From Cellulosimicrobium protaetiae (GTDB lineage: Bacteria > Actinomycetota > Actinomycetes > Actinomycetales > Cellulomonadaceae): 64,000 nt of DNA. The position numbers were made by a program, and so were the translations under genes. Location of the stretch: positions 3,658,001 through 3,722,000 of the forward strand of contig NZ_CP052757.1 of assembly GCF_009708005.2 (NCBI RefSeq), given 5' to 3'. The notes under the pieces are model-generated. The model was not told where the DNA came from and searched no databases. It was given only the letters and a program-made list of their open reading frames with translations. Below, one piece after another: positions 1-8,652 of the stretch. Each line of letters opens with the position of its first letter. Positions within the stretch are counted from its first letter, which is position 1.

Positions 1-439
1 GCGCGGCGAGGACTTCGCCGAGCGCCCGCTCCTCGTACCGGAAGTGCGACTCCATGATCGCCCCCACCCCCTCGACGTGGCGCACGACGGCGTCCCGCGA
101 CGCCCCGGGGTCCGCCGCCCGGTCGAGCGCGTGCTCGAGGTCGGCGACGAGGTAGGCGATCATCCCGTGGTCCTGGCGCAGGCGTCGCAGCACGTCGGCC
201 AGGCCGGGGTGTCGCCGCTCCAGCTCGGGGAAGAGCACGGCGTCCTCGGCGGTGTGGTGCCGGGTGAGCGCGGTGCAGAACCCGCGGCACCACACGAGCA
301 GGTCCGCGGCCGGGCCGGGCGGGCCCGCGCCGTCGGCCGCCGTGTCCTGCACCAGCTCGAGCGCGCGCCGCAGCCGGCCGTGCACCGCGCGCATCTCGTC
401 GTACCAGGCCACGAGCCTGGTCTTCTCGCCCTCACTCAC
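1..439 (-). CDS. Hemerythrin/HHE-domain protein, 3' end cut by window edge
   Basis: A reverse-strand frame opens with GTG at 439 (first residues VSEGEKTRLVAWYDEM) and runs off the left edge with about 146 codons visible. The spacing of histidines and acids fits a hemerythrin-like four-helix bundle: a His near residue 20 (RAVHGRL), HHTAEDAVLFPELE in the second helix, QDHGMI in the third and MESHFRYEER in the fourth. Such proteins bind a di-iron centre and usually sense or bind O2 or NO; the role here is inferred from fold only. No clear Shine-Dalgarno is seen, so the start is less certain than the family. It lies downstream of the amino-acid importer operon and is separated from it by a stem-loop. 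Confidence 0.72.
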   Translation of the reverse strand, partial: MSEGEKTRLVAWYDEMRAVHGRLRRALELVQDTAADGAGPPGPAADLLVWCRGFCTALTRHHTAEDAVLFPELERRHPGLADVLRRLRQDHGMIAYLVADLEHALDRAADPGASRDAVVRHVEGVGAIMESHFRYEERALGEVLAA

Positions 440-614
440 CGGTGAGGAACGAGGAAAGGGTCCGTGTCGTCACGGTCACCCCTCTCCGGGTTCGGCGCCT
501 CCATGCCTGACGTGGTCCGTCACCGGCACGCGACGCTGGCGCGACCCTACCAGCCGATCGACGAGCCACCCCTGGGTCGCGACGCCGTCCGCCGAGAACG
601 ACACCACGCGCCGT

Positions 615-673
615 CGAGCACGACCTGAAGGGCGCGAAGGGGCTCAGAACGACCCTCACGTCGTGTTCGGCGG
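615..673 (-). terminator. Imperfect stem-loop carrying a repeated extragenic element
   Basis: Left arm 615-632 and right arm 653-669 pair with a few mismatches around a 20-base loop. It follows the stop codon of the ABC ATPase on the reverse strand and probably ends that operon. Bases 649-673 match, with two differences in 25, both arms of the perfect stem-loop at 62127-62189. Confidence 0.5.
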
Positions 674-684
674 GGTGGGGGTGC

Positions 685-1488
685 TCAGGCGTGGAGGCGG
701 CGGAGGAACGCGCGGGTGCGCTCGCGCTGCGGGTCGCCGAGCACCTGCTCGGGCGTGCCGCGCTCGTGGACGCGGCCCTCGTGGAGGAAGCAGACCTCGT
801 CGGCGACGCGGCGCGCGAAGCCCATCTCGTGCGTCGCGACGAGCATCGTGCGGCCCTCGGCACGCAGCTCGGCGAGCAGGTCGAGCACCTCGCCGACGAG
901 CTCGGGGTCGAGCGCGGACGTCACCTCGTCGAGCAGGAGGAGCTCCGGGCCGTTGACGAGGGCGCGCGCGATGGCCGCGCGCTGCTGCTCGCCGCCCGAG
1001 AGCTGGTCGGGGTACGCGGTCACCTTGTGCCCGAGCCCGACCCGGCCCAGCATCTCGACGGCCGCCGCCTCCGCCTCGGCGCGCGCCCGCCGGTGCACGA
1101 GGCGGGGCGCGAGCGTCACGTTGTCGAGCACCGTGAGGTGCGGGAAGAGGTTGTACGCCTGGAAGACCATGCCCATGCGGGCCCGGACGCGGTTCGCGTC
1201 GAGCCGCGGGTCCGCGACGTCCTCGCCGTCGAGCAGGATCTGCCCGTCGTCGACCTCGTCGAGCAGGTTGACGACGCGCAGCAGCGTCGACTTGCCCGAG
1301 CCGGACGACCCGACGAGCACGACGCACCGGTGCGCGTCGACGTCGAGGTCGATCCCGTCGAGCACGACGCGGCGCCCACCCGGGGCACCCGGGGCGGGGA
1401 AGGTCTTGCGGACACCGCGCAGCGACAGCAGGTGACCTGCTCCCGCGTCCTGCACGGCCGGGGCCGCCGGCCCGTACGGAGAGCTCAT
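685..1488 (-). CDS. Polar amino-acid ABC transporter, ATP-binding protein
   Basis: The 267-residue protein is a complete ABC ATPase of the GlnQ/HisP (PAAT) type that powers uptake of an amino acid across the membrane. Walker A is GSSGSGKST at residues 60-68, the Q-loop is in MVFQAYNLFPH, the signature is LSGGEQQR, and Walker B is LLLLDEVTSALDPE followed by the switch His in VATHEMGF. The ATG at 1488 overlaps the permease stop by four bases (ATGA), so the two are translationally coupled. It is the third gene of a binding protein-permease-ATPase operon. The substrate cannot be told from sequence; family and order fit a polar or charged amino acid. Confidence 0.95.
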   Translation of the reverse strand: MSSPYGPAAPAVQDAGAGHLLSLRGVRKTFPAPGAPGGRRVVLDGIDLDVDAHRCVVLVGSSGSGKSTLLRVVNLLDEVDDGQILLDGEDVADPRLDANRVRARMGMVFQAYNLFPHLTVLDNVTLAPRLVHRRARAEAEAAAVEMLGRVGLGHKVTAYPDQLSGGEQQRAAIARALVNGPELLLLDEVTSALDPELVGEVLDLLAELRAEGRTMLVATHEMGFARRVADEVCFLHEGRVHERGTPEQVLGDPQRERTRAFLRRLHA

Positions 1489-2414
1489 CGGATGTCCCCC
1501 GCCCCGCTCACGGTCGCGAGCGACCGGCCCCAGCCGCGGCGCGCCTGGTACGCGTCGACCGCGCGCGTCAGCGGGAACGACACGAGGAAGAACAGGATCC
1601 CCGCGACGACGTAGGGCGTGAAGTTGTAGCTGCCCGTCGTCGCGATCTGCGCCGCGCGGATCGCGTCGACCGCGCCGAGCACGGAGATGAGGCCCGAGTC
1701 CTTCTGGAGCGAGACGAGGTTGTTCGCGAGCGGGGCGGTGACGTTGCGCACGGCCTGCGGCAGGACGACGCGGCGCGTCGTCTGGGCACGCGTGAGCCCG
1801 AGCGAACGTGCGGCCGCGACCTGCGACGGGTGCACCGACTCGATGCCCGCGCGGAACACCTCGGCCAGGTAGGCGGTGTAGGTGAGGACGATCGCGAGCG
1901 CCCCGAGGAAGGCGCCCGACGTCGGCAGCCACTCCAGGCGCAGCGCCGGCAGCCCGAAGCCGACGAGCAGCAGGACGAGCAGGAGCGGCACCCCGCGGAA
2001 CAGGTCGACGTACGCGGTCGCGAACGCGCGCAGCGGGAAGAGCGCCGGGATGCGGCTCGTGCGCGCGATCGCCAGCCCGAGACCGAGCAGCGTCCCGACG
2101 ACTCCCGCCACGACCCACACGCGCAGGTTGAGCCACAGCCCCTCGAGGATCGCGGGCAGCGACTCCCACGCCATCGCGGGGTCGAAGAACGCGGTCCGCG
2201 CGCGCTCCCAGCCGGGCGCGTTGACGACGACGAGCACGACCGCCGCGACGACGAGCACCGTGCTCACGAGCGCCACGAGGAGCGAGCGGCGGCGCTGGGT
2301 GCGCCGGAACGCCGCCCGGTCGAGCGCGAGCGGCGACGGCGACCACGCGGTGGTCGGGGCTCCGCCGGGCACCTCGCTGCGCCCGGGCGGGCGCGCGTCG
2401 TCGGGCACGGTCAC
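1485..2414 (-). CDS. Polar amino-acid ABC transporter, permease
   Basis: A 309-residue membrane protein of the HisM/GlnP family. A 40-residue proline-rich cytoplasmic N-terminus precedes a first membrane span (about 45-64). The core shows the family EAA-type loop (AARSLGLTRAQTTRRVVLPQAVRN), which contacts the ATPase. It starts with GTG at 2414, three bases after the binding-protein stop, and ends in a four-base overlap with the ATPase. A single permease gene implies a homodimeric channel or a partner encoded elsewhere. Confidence 0.94.
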   Translation of the reverse strand: MTVPDDARPPGRSEVPGGAPTTAWSPSPLALDRAAFRRTQRRRSLLVALVSTVLVVAAVVLVVVNAPGWERARTAFFDPAMAWESLPAILEGLWLNLRVWVVAGVVGTLLGLGLAIARTSRIPALFPLRAFATAYVDLFRGVPLLLVLLLVGFGLPALRLEWLPTSGAFLGALAIVLTYTAYLAEVFRAGIESVHPSQVAAARSLGLTRAQTTRRVVLPQAVRNVTAPLANNLVSLQKDSGLISVLGAVDAIRAAQIATTGSYNFTPYVVAGILFFLVSFPLTRAVDAYQARRGWGRSLATVSGAGDIR

Positions 2415-2417
2415 GGG

Positions 2418-3296
2418 TCAGTCGAGGACGGGGATGTCGTCCGACTTGAGCCACGTCGTGCGCAGCTCGGCGAGCGTGCCGTCGGCCTCGAGCTCGTCCA
2501 CGGCCTGGGTCACGCAGTCGGTCAGCGCGGAGTCCAGGTCGAGCACGAGCCCGTACTGCTCGACGACGCCCTGGTCGGGCAGCGTCCCGATGACGACGGA
2601 GTCGGGGAAGTACTCGGTCGACGCGGCGACGCCCTGGTCGACGTCCATGACCATCGCGTCGATCGTCCCGGACTGGAGCGCCTGCATGCCGTCGCCCGCC
2701 GCGTTGTACGGCGAGATGTCCGCGTCCTCGCCCCACGCGCCCTCCGCGAGCGTGAGGCTCGTCTGCGCGGCCGTGACGCCGATGCGCGCGCCGTCGAGCT
2801 CGGCGAGCGTCGTCGCGCCAGCGTACGGGCCGTCCTCCATGACGATGACGCCCTGGCGCGTCGTGAGGTACGGGCTGGAGAAGTCGACGGCCTGCTCGCG
2901 CTCGTCGGTGATCGACGTCTGGTACGCGGCGACGTCGAACGGCTTCACCGCCGGGCTGATGATCTGCTCGAAGGTCACGGTCTCCCAGACGACGTCGTCG
3001 GCCGCATAGCCGAGGCGGTCCGCGACCGCGTAGATCAGCGCCGACTCGAAGCCCTCGCCCGAGTCGTGCTCGCCGATGTACCACGGCGCGTACGCCTCGC
3101 CCGCGCCGACGGTCAGCACGCCGTCGGTGAGCGTCGGGAGCGCGCCGGGCTCGCACTGCGCGGCGTCGCCCGACGCGCTGCCGCTCGGGCTCGCGGCGTC
3201 GTCACCGTCGCCTCCCGACGAGCAGGCCGTCAGCGTGAGCGCGGCGACCGCGGTGACGGCGGTCAGGACGGCGGGACGGGTACGCAGACGGCGCAT
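2418..3296 (-). CDS. Amino-acid ABC transporter, substrate-binding lipoprotein
   Basis: A 292-residue solute-binding protein of family 3 (SBP_bac_3). The N-terminus is a lipoprotein signal: basic MRRLRTR, hydrophobic core, then lipobox LTAC with Cys25 as the predicted lipidated residue, followed by a Gly/Ser/Asp linker. Characteristic parts follow: YAPWYIGE near the N-terminus, a membrane-loop-like DVAAYQTSITDEREQAVDFSSPY segment split here as DVAAYQTS and EREQAVDFSSPY, and VMDVDQGVAAS at the second domain. It is the first gene of the importer operon and is expected on the outer face of the membrane. Reverse-strand TATCGT around 3347-3352 may be its -10. Confidence 0.94.
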   Translation of the reverse strand: MRRLRTRPAVLTAVTAVAALTLTACSSGGDGDDAASPSGSASGDAAQCEPGALPTLTDGVLTVGAGEAYAPWYIGEHDSGEGFESALIYAVADRLGYAADDVVWETVTFEQIISPAVKPFDVAAYQTSITDEREQAVDFSSPYLTTRQGVIVMEDGPYAGATTLAELDGARIGVTAAQTSLTLAEGAWGEDADISPYNAAGDGMQALQSGTIDAMVMDVDQGVAASTEYFPDSVVIGTLPDQGVVEQYGLVLDLDSALTDCVTQAVDELEADGTLAELRTTWLKSDDIPVLD

Positions 3297-3467
3297 GGTG
3301 ACCTTCCGGGTGTCGGGCGCCCGCGGGAGTGGTGGGCGCCGGCCACTGACGATAACGCCGGGCCGTGGGCCGTGGCTTCCCCCGGGGCGCCCTCGGCCGG
3401 GTGGGCCGCGTCACAGGTGACGCCGCGTCGTCCCCGAGCGCGACGCAAGAGCCGGACCCCGGACACG

Positions 3468-3503
3468 ACGAAGGCCCTCGATCATCGGATCGAGGGCCTT
3501 CGT
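3468..3503. terminator. Perfect 16-bp stem, 4-base loop, after initiator tRNA
   Basis: Arms 3468-3483 and 3488-3503 are exactly complementary with loop ATCG. It lies directly 3' of the tRNA on the reverse strand and upstream of the importer operon, so it should end tRNA transcription. The region 3297-3467 shows no gene. Confidence 0.8.
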
Positions 3504-3511
3504 CTTCTGAG

Positions 3512-3585
3512 TAGCGGGGGCAGGATTTGAACCTGCGACCTCTGGGTTATGAGCCCAGCGAGCTACCGAGCTGCTCCACCCCGCG
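3512..3585 (-). tRNA. Initiator tRNA-Met (CAT anticodon)
   Basis: The cloverleaf folds fully. The anticodon loop is CTCATAA on a stem with three consecutive G-C pairs (GGG/CCC), and the T arm is GCAGG-TTCAAAT-CCTGC. Position 1 (C) and position 72 (T) do not pair. The unpaired 1-72 and the three G-C pairs are the known hallmarks of initiator tRNA. The 3' CCA is not encoded. Confidence 0.95.
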
Positions 3586-3647
3586 TCGGTGATCACTACT
3601 CTACGCGAGGTTCCGGACCAGGCCAAATCGGGTGGACGAGACGTGGG

Positions 3648-4688
3648 TCACGCCAGGATCTCCGCCCCGAACGCGAACTCGCGCACGGCCCCGGGCTCCA
3701 GCCGCACGTCCGCCGCGCAGTCGGGACGATTGAAGGCGTCGGTCAGCGTCTCGACGGGCTCGACGGCCAGCGCAGCCCGCTCGCGGCGCACGAGGCCGTC
3801 ACCCGTGTACACGTGCACGAGCCCGCGGTCCTGCCACACGGCGAGCCCCTGCCCCGTCGCGGGGTCGCGCACGAGCGTCCGGGCGCGCCCGTCGGCGTCG
3901 GCGCCCAGGTCGCCGAACGCGTGGTCGAGCCGCACGCCGGCGAGCGGTAGCGGCCCGACGCCGTCGATCGCCCCGAACGCCTCCGCCCCCGCGAGCGGGA
4001 GCAGCCCGGCGCCGGTCAGGACGGCGTGCCCGGCCGGGACGGTCAGCTCGAGCCGGTCGATCGTGTCGTGGCCCGGGACGCGCAGGTACGGGTGCCACCC
4101 CAGGGCGACGGGCGCGGCGGTCGCGCCGACGTTGCGAGCCCGCAGCGTGACGCCCAGCGAGCCCGCGTCGAGCACGTACTCGACCTCGAGGGCGAGCGCG
4201 AAGGGGTACCCCACGTGGGCGTCAGGGGCGACGGACGCGCGGAGCGTGACCGACTCCGGTCGCGCCGGGTCCACGTCCGTGAGGCGCGCGGGGTCCTCGT
4301 CCCGGTCGACGACCGTCCAGTCGAGCGTGCGGGCGAACCCGTGCATGGCGAGGGGCTCCCACGGCAGGACGGGCGGCACCAGGTGCCGGACGCCGTCGAA
4401 CACGTACTCCCCGCCGGCGAGCCGGTTGACGAACGGAGCCATCAACGCCGAGCGGGCGGCGTCGTGCGCCGCGACCTCCGCCTCGTCCGCGTACCCGTCG
4501 ACGAGGTCCTCCACGCGCTCGACGCCGTCAGGTCCGCGCCACGGCGCGCGCCACGCGAGGACGGCGGCGCCGCGCAGCGCCACGACGAGCTCCGCCCCGG
4601 ACGGGTGGCTCAGGCGCACGGCGGGGACGGTCGTGGTGCTGTCGCCCGCCGCGCTGAAAGCGTTGCTGCAAACCGTTGCAGTAGTCAC
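3648..4688 (-). CDS. Aldose 1-epimerase family protein
   Basis: A mutarotase-fold protein (346 residues from the GTG at 4688) that interconverts alpha and beta anomers of a hexose. Key parts are NRLAGGEYVFDG, MHGFART with His116, GWHPYLRVPGHD with His199, and a C-terminal VEPVET with the likely catalytic Glu. The start is doubtful. Two adjacent LacI-type operators (4655-4680) would fall inside the first 12 codons if 4688 is used. An in-frame GTG at 4619 (giving MRLSHPSGAELVV, 323 residues) matches the usual beginning of the family and puts the operators upstream. A reverse-strand GGGAGG lies 10 bases before 4688. Likely role is sugar uptake metabolism, possibly galactose; the GalT-GalK gene is 55 kb away. 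Confidence 0.88.
   Translation of the reverse strand: MTTATVCSNAFSAAGDSTTTVPAVRLSHPSGAELVVALRGAAVLAWRAPWRGPDGVERVEDLVDGYADEAEVAAHDAARSALMAPFVNRLAGGEYVFDGVRHLVPPVLPWEPLAMHGFARTLDWTVVDRDEDPARLTDVDPARPESVTLRASVAPDAHVGYPFALALEVEYVLDAGSLGVTLRARNVGATAAPVALGWHPYLRVPGHDTIDRLELTVPAGHAVLTGAGLLPLAGAEAFGAIDGVGPLPLAGVRLDHAFGDLGADADGRARTLVRDPATGQGLAVWQDRGLVHVYTGDGLVRRERAALAVEPVETLTDAFNRPDCAADVRLEPGAVREFAFGAEILA
4655..4680. promoter_or_regulatory. Pair of LacI-family-like operators
   Basis: Bases 4667-4680 read TGCAAACCGTTGCA, a TGCAA/TTGCA inverted repeat with central CG, typical of LacI/GalR operators. Bases 4655-4666 (TGAAAGCGTTGC) are a second, weaker match directly abutting it. They probably control the epimerase gene. 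No LacI-family regulator gene lies in the window. Confidence 0.6.
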
Positions 4689-4737
4689 GAGGAGCGATCC
4701 TCCCGCCCGGTGGGCGAAAAGACAACTCTGCCACGGG

Positions 4738-4784
4738 ACGACGGACGGGCGGGGACACCCGTGGTGTCCCCGCCCGTCCGTCGT
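4738..4784 (-). terminator. Perfect 22-bp stem-loop after the UPF0182 gene
   Basis: Arms 4738-4759 and 4763-4784 pair without mismatch around a three-base loop. On the reverse strand it follows the UPF0182 stop (4808) and is followed by TTGTCTTTT, so it is a convincing intrinsic terminator. Confidence 0.85.
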
Positions 4785-4807
4785 GCCTGTTCTGACCGAC
4801 CCGCGCG

Positions 4808-7800
4808 TCAGCCCTCGGTGTCGAGCGACTGCTCGGCCGCCAGCGCCGCCTCGAGCGCCTGCTGGAGCCGGTCCTGCGCCTCGCCGTAGGCCGCGAAGTC
4901 GCCCTCGGCGAGCGCCGCCTGGCCGTCCTCGATCGCTTGCTGCGCCTGGCGCAGCGCCTGGTCGAGCTCGGCACGGGCGCCGCCGTCGACCGTGCCGCCG
5001 TCGGCCGGCGGCGCCGGCTCCTCGGTGGCCGGGGGCTCGGTGCCCGGGTCCGTGGTCCCGGGGTCGGTCGTGCCCGGGTCCGCGGTCTCGCCGTCGGCCG
5101 GCTGGTCCGGGACCTCGGTCTCGACCCCGCCGTCCGCGTCGCCCGCGTTCGCGCCCGAGTCGCCGCCGAACACCTGGTCCAGCGCCTCGTCGAGCGTGTC
5201 GGCGAAGCCGATCTCGTCGCCGAAGGACACGAGCACCTTGCGCAGCAGCGGGAACCGCGTGCCCTCCGTCGACTGCACGTAGACCGGCTGGACGTAGAGC
5301 AGGCCGCCGCCCACGGGGAGGGTGAGGAGGTTGCCGTTGATGACCGTCGAGTCACCGCGCCGCAGCGCCAGCAGCCCGTCCGCGGCGGTCGGGTCGGTGT
5401 TGAAGTTGTTCTGCACCTGGCCCGGTCCGGGGACGGTCGCGTTGCGGGGCAGCTCGAGCAGCCGCAGCGTGCCGTAGTCCTCCGAGCGCACGCCCGCCTC
5501 GTTCCCCGGTTCCGCGTCGACCGCGAGGAAGCCGGTGAGGATGTTGCGGTCCGACCCACCACCGGGGATGTACGTCGACATCAGCGAGAACGTCGGGGCG
5601 TCCTGGCTCGGCATCTGCAGCGTGAGGTAGTACGGCGGCTGCAGCGGCTTGACCGTGCCGCTGGCCGTCGGGTCCTCCGGGCTGCGCCAGAAGTCCTGGC
5701 CCGAGAAGAACTCGTTCGCGTCGTCCACGTGGTAGCTCGCGAGCAGCGTGCGCTGGACCTTGAACAGGTCCTCCGGGTAGCGCAGGTGGCTCATGAGGTC
5801 GCCCGAGATCTCCGAGATCGGCTGGAGCGACGTCGGGAACACCTGCGACCAGGCCTGGAGCAGCGGGTCCTCCGCGTCCCACGCGTACAGGTCGACGGAG
5901 CCGTCGTACGCGTCGACCGTCGCCTTGACGGAGTTGCGGATGTAGTTCACCTGCTGCGGGGCGAGCGCCTCGACCGAGTTCGCCGCGACGAGCGAGTCCG
6001 CCGTCGACTCGTCGAGCGACTCCGACGTCGAGTACGGGTAGGCGTTCGACGTCGTGTAGCCGTCGACGATCCACTTCACCCGGCCGTCCACGACCGCGGG
6101 GTAGACCCGGCCGTCGAGCGTCAGGTACGGCGCGACCTTCGCGACGCGGTCGCGCGGGCTGCGGTCGTAGAGGATCTGGGAGTCCTCGGTCACGCGGTCG
6201 GAGAACAGGATCTGCTCGGAGCCGAACTTGAGCGCGTAGAGCACCTTGTTCATGAATGAGCCCACGCTGGGGCCGGCCGCGACGTCCTGGGTCGGGAACG
6301 TGTTGTTGACCTGACCGCCCTCGTCGTCGACCGGGTAGTCGAGCTCCCAGGGGTCACGGCCCTCCGGCGCGCCGACGATCGAGTACTGCGGCGCCTCCGG
6401 CGAGAAGTAGATGCGCGGCTCGTAGCCGCCCTGGTCCGCGTACATGTCGGTGAACGCGCCGGTGGACGGGATCGAGCCCTCGTAGAACGCGGGACGGCCG
6501 TCCGGGCCGATCTGGTTCCCGTACGCCGCCACGACGCCGAAGCCGTGCGTGTACACCGTGTGGTCGTTGACCCAGTTGCGCTGGTCGGCACCCAGGCCGT
6601 CCTGGTTGAGCTCGCGCACCGCGATCACGGTGTCACGGCTCTCGTCGTCGATCGTGTACCGGTCGACGGACAGCGACGGCGAGAACTGGTAGTACTGCTT
6701 GTTCTGCTGGAGCTGGCTGAACGACGGGCTGACGATCTCCGGGTCCAGCAGGCGGATCGACGCCGTGGTGTCGGCGTCCTCGCGCAGCGCGCCCGCCTCC
6801 GCCTCGGTCTTCGCGTTGTACTGCTCGGTCTCGACCGCGTCGATGCCGTAGGCGGCCTTCGTCGCGTCGATGTTGCGCTGGATGTACTCCTCCTCGAAGT
6901 CCTGCGCGTTCGGCGTGACCTGGAAGCGCTGCACGACGCTCGGGTAGATGCCGCCGATGGCGATGGCGGAGACGACCATGAGGCCGACGCCGATCGCCGG
7001 GAGCCGCCAGTTGCCGCGCACCGCGGTCACGACGAACAGGGCCGCGACGAACAGGGCGACGACCGTGAGGATCGCCTTCGAGGGGATCACGGCGTGCACG
7101 TCGGCGTAGGAGGCGCCGTCGAACTTCGCGCCGCCCGAGGTGAGGATCGAGTACCGGTCGAGCCAGTAGTTGGCCCCGATGAGGACCAGGAGCAGCGCGG
7201 CGGTCACCGAGAGCTGGACGCGCGCGGCCGTCGTCGTGCGCGGCCCCGCGTCGGAGCCGCCACCGATGCGCAGCCCGCCGTAGAGGTAGTGCGTCGCGAC
7301 CGCGGCGATGCCCGCGATGATGACGACCGCCATGAGGAAGCTCACGACGAACCGCAGCGCGGGCAGCGTGAAGACGTAGAACGAGAGGTCGATTCCCCAC
7401 TGCGGGTCCGTCGTGCCGAACGGCACGGAGTTGAGCGCCAGCAGCACGGTCTGCCACTGCGACGCCGCCGCCGCGCCGGCGAAGAAGCCGACCAGCGCGG
7501 GCGCCACGATCATGACGACCTTGCGCAGCGGCTCGATGGCCTCGCGGTACTGGTCGAGCGTGGCCTGCTCGGGCGTCGACGGCGCGTAGATCGGCCGTGA
7601 CCGGTACGCGAGCGAGAACGACAGGAAGACGAGCCCGCCCATGACGAGGAACCCGCCGACGAACAGGGCGATGCGCGCGCCCCACTGCGTCCACAGGACG
7701 TTCGCGAAGTCGAGCTGCCGGAACCACAGCACCTCGGTCCAGAACTGGGCGAGCAGGAGCAGGAGGACCACGAGGGCGCCGACGACGGCGATCGCGATCC

Positions 7801-7870
7801 CGATCGGGCTCCGGCGCCGGGACGGTCTCGCCCCGGAGGACGGCCGGCGGGGCGCTGCGGCGAATGACAC
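4808..7870 (-). CDS. UPF0182 family large membrane protein
   Basis: A 1020-residue protein matching the actinobacterial UPF0182 (DUF1648-unrelated) family, Rv3193c-like, of unknown function. The N-terminal 300 residues hold about seven membrane spans (IGIAIAVVGALVVLLLLLA, IALFVGGFLVMGGLVFLSF and others). A long extracytoplasmic region follows with family blocks such as NYIRNSVKATVDAYDG and SQVFPTSLQPISEIS. The C-terminus is an acidic Pro/Thr linker with three DPGTT/E units, then a predicted amphipathic helix rich in Ala/Gln/Glu. GTG at 7870 was chosen (VSFAAAPRRPSS) because the span begins about 30 residues later and AGAGG lies 10 bases upstream. A longer frame to 8071 would overlap the divergent gene. 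Gene order with the PDZ protease and DUF2342 is conserved in mycobacteria. Confidence 0.92.
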   Translation of the reverse strand: MSFAAAPRRPSSGARPSRRRSPIGIAIAVVGALVVLLLLLAQFWTEVLWFRQLDFANVLWTQWGARIALFVGGFLVMGGLVFLSFSLAYRSRPIYAPSTPEQATLDQYREAIEPLRKVVMIVAPALVGFFAGAAAASQWQTVLLALNSVPFGTTDPQWGIDLSFYVFTLPALRFVVSFLMAVVIIAGIAAVATHYLYGGLRIGGGSDAGPRTTTAARVQLSVTAALLLVLIGANYWLDRYSILTSGGAKFDGASYADVHAVIPSKAILTVVALFVAALFVVTAVRGNWRLPAIGVGLMVVSAIAIGGIYPSVVQRFQVTPNAQDFEEEYIQRNIDATKAAYGIDAVETEQYNAKTEAEAGALREDADTTASIRLLDPEIVSPSFSQLQQNKQYYQFSPSLSVDRYTIDDESRDTVIAVRELNQDGLGADQRNWVNDHTVYTHGFGVVAAYGNQIGPDGRPAFYEGSIPSTGAFTDMYADQGGYEPRIYFSPEAPQYSIVGAPEGRDPWELDYPVDDEGGQVNNTFPTQDVAAGPSVGSFMNKVLYALKFGSEQILFSDRVTEDSQILYDRSPRDRVAKVAPYLTLDGRVYPAVVDGRVKWIVDGYTTSNAYPYSTSESLDESTADSLVAANSVEALAPQQVNYIRNSVKATVDAYDGSVDLYAWDAEDPLLQAWSQVFPTSLQPISEISGDLMSHLRYPEDLFKVQRTLLASYHVDDANEFFSGQDFWRSPEDPTASGTVKPLQPPYYLTLQMPSQDAPTFSLMSTYIPGGGSDRNILTGFLAVDAEPGNEAGVRSEDYGTLRLLELPRNATVPGPGQVQNNFNTDPTAADGLLALRRGDSTVINGNLLTLPVGGGLLYVQPVYVQSTEGTRFPLLRKVLVSFGDEIGFADTLDEALDQVFGGDSGANAGDADGGVETEVPDQPADGETADPGTTDPGTTDPGTEPPATEEPAPPADGGTVDGGARAELDQALRQAQQAIEDGQAALAEGDFAAYGEAQDRLQQALEAALAAEQSLDTEG

Positions 7871-7898
7871 GGTGGGTATACCTCTTCGGTCGTGGCTC

Positions 7899-7923
7899 GG
7901 GCGTTGCACCGGGGTCAACGCCC
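7899..7923. promoter_or_regulatory. Inverted repeat in the divergent UPF0182 promoter region
   Basis: GGGCGTTG (7899-7906) and CAACGCCC (7916-7923) form a perfect 8-bp inverted repeat with a 9-base spacer. On the reverse strand it encloses TTGACC, a possible -35 for the UPF0182 gene about 45 bases upstream of its start. Operator or simple hairpin cannot be told apart. Confidence 0.35.
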
Positions 7924-8028
7924 GGTCCTCCCCCAAGGTTCCCACGGTCCGCGGTCCGGTGGGGAGACGACACCGGCCGGTCACCGCGGTCCGCGCCCGG
8001 TCGGCGCACGATGGGGGACGATGGGGGC

Positions 8029-8637
8029 ATGCCCCAGCCTGACGACGTCGCGCCCTCCCCCGTCCCCGCAACCGGTCCCGGCCCCGTCGCGCCCGGCGGC
8101 CCGACGCCGCAGCACGCGCTCGCGCTCGCCGTCCACGAGGTCGAGGCGCACGCGGCGGACGCGGGCTGGGACGCCCCGCCGCGGCTCTTCGCGCTCGTCG
8201 CGACGGCCGGGGCGCTCGCCGCGGACCCGACGCTCGCCGACCGCCTGCCGCCCGACGTCGTCGCGGCGGCCGCCGCCGACCCGCACCACCTGCTCTCGAT
8301 CGAGCAGGAGGGCTTCGCGGTGGACGGCGACCTCGAGGACGGGCTCGCGCGCGTCGCCTGGCCCGCGACGGTCGACGGCGCGGCGCTCGTCGTCGAACGC
8401 ATCGTGCTGCCCCCGGCCGCCGAGGAGGGTGTACCCGAGGACCCGGACGCCGCGCTCGACTACCTCACGTCGCACCCCGACCGCCAGGACGTGCGCCTCG
8501 CCGTCGGCGTGCTCCGCGACGGGCCCGCGTGGTGCGCCGTCCGGTCGCGCGCGCACGACTCCGCGACCGACGTCGCGGGCGGTCCGGACCTCGTCCCCGG
8601 ACTCGTCACGGCGCTCCGGGCGACGCTCGAGGACTGA
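8029..8637 (+). CDS. PPA1309-family conserved actinobacterial protein
   Basis: A 202-residue protein without signal peptide or membrane span, rich in Ala/Pro/Asp. The family (PPA1309-like, function unknown) is recognised by blocks HALALAVHEVEAHAADAGWD, APPRLFALVAT and the C-terminal RSRAHDSATDVAGG, and by its usual place between the UPF0182 and PDZ-protease genes. ATG at 8029 is preceded by GACGAT and six bases, the leaderless-type spacing seen throughout this window. An in-frame ATG at 8011 is an alternative. It converges with the PDZ protease, only 15 bases apart. Confidence 0.75.
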   Translation: MPQPDDVAPSPVPATGPGPVAPGGPTPQHALALAVHEVEAHAADAGWDAPPRLFALVATAGALAADPTLADRLPPDVVAAAAADPHHLLSIEQEGFAVDGDLEDGLARVAWPATVDGAALVVERIVLPPAAEEGVPEDPDAALDYLTSHPDRQDVRLAVGVLRDGPAWCAVRSRAHDSATDVAGGPDLVPGLVTALRATLED

Positions 8638-8652
8638 CGCGGGCGGCCCGCG

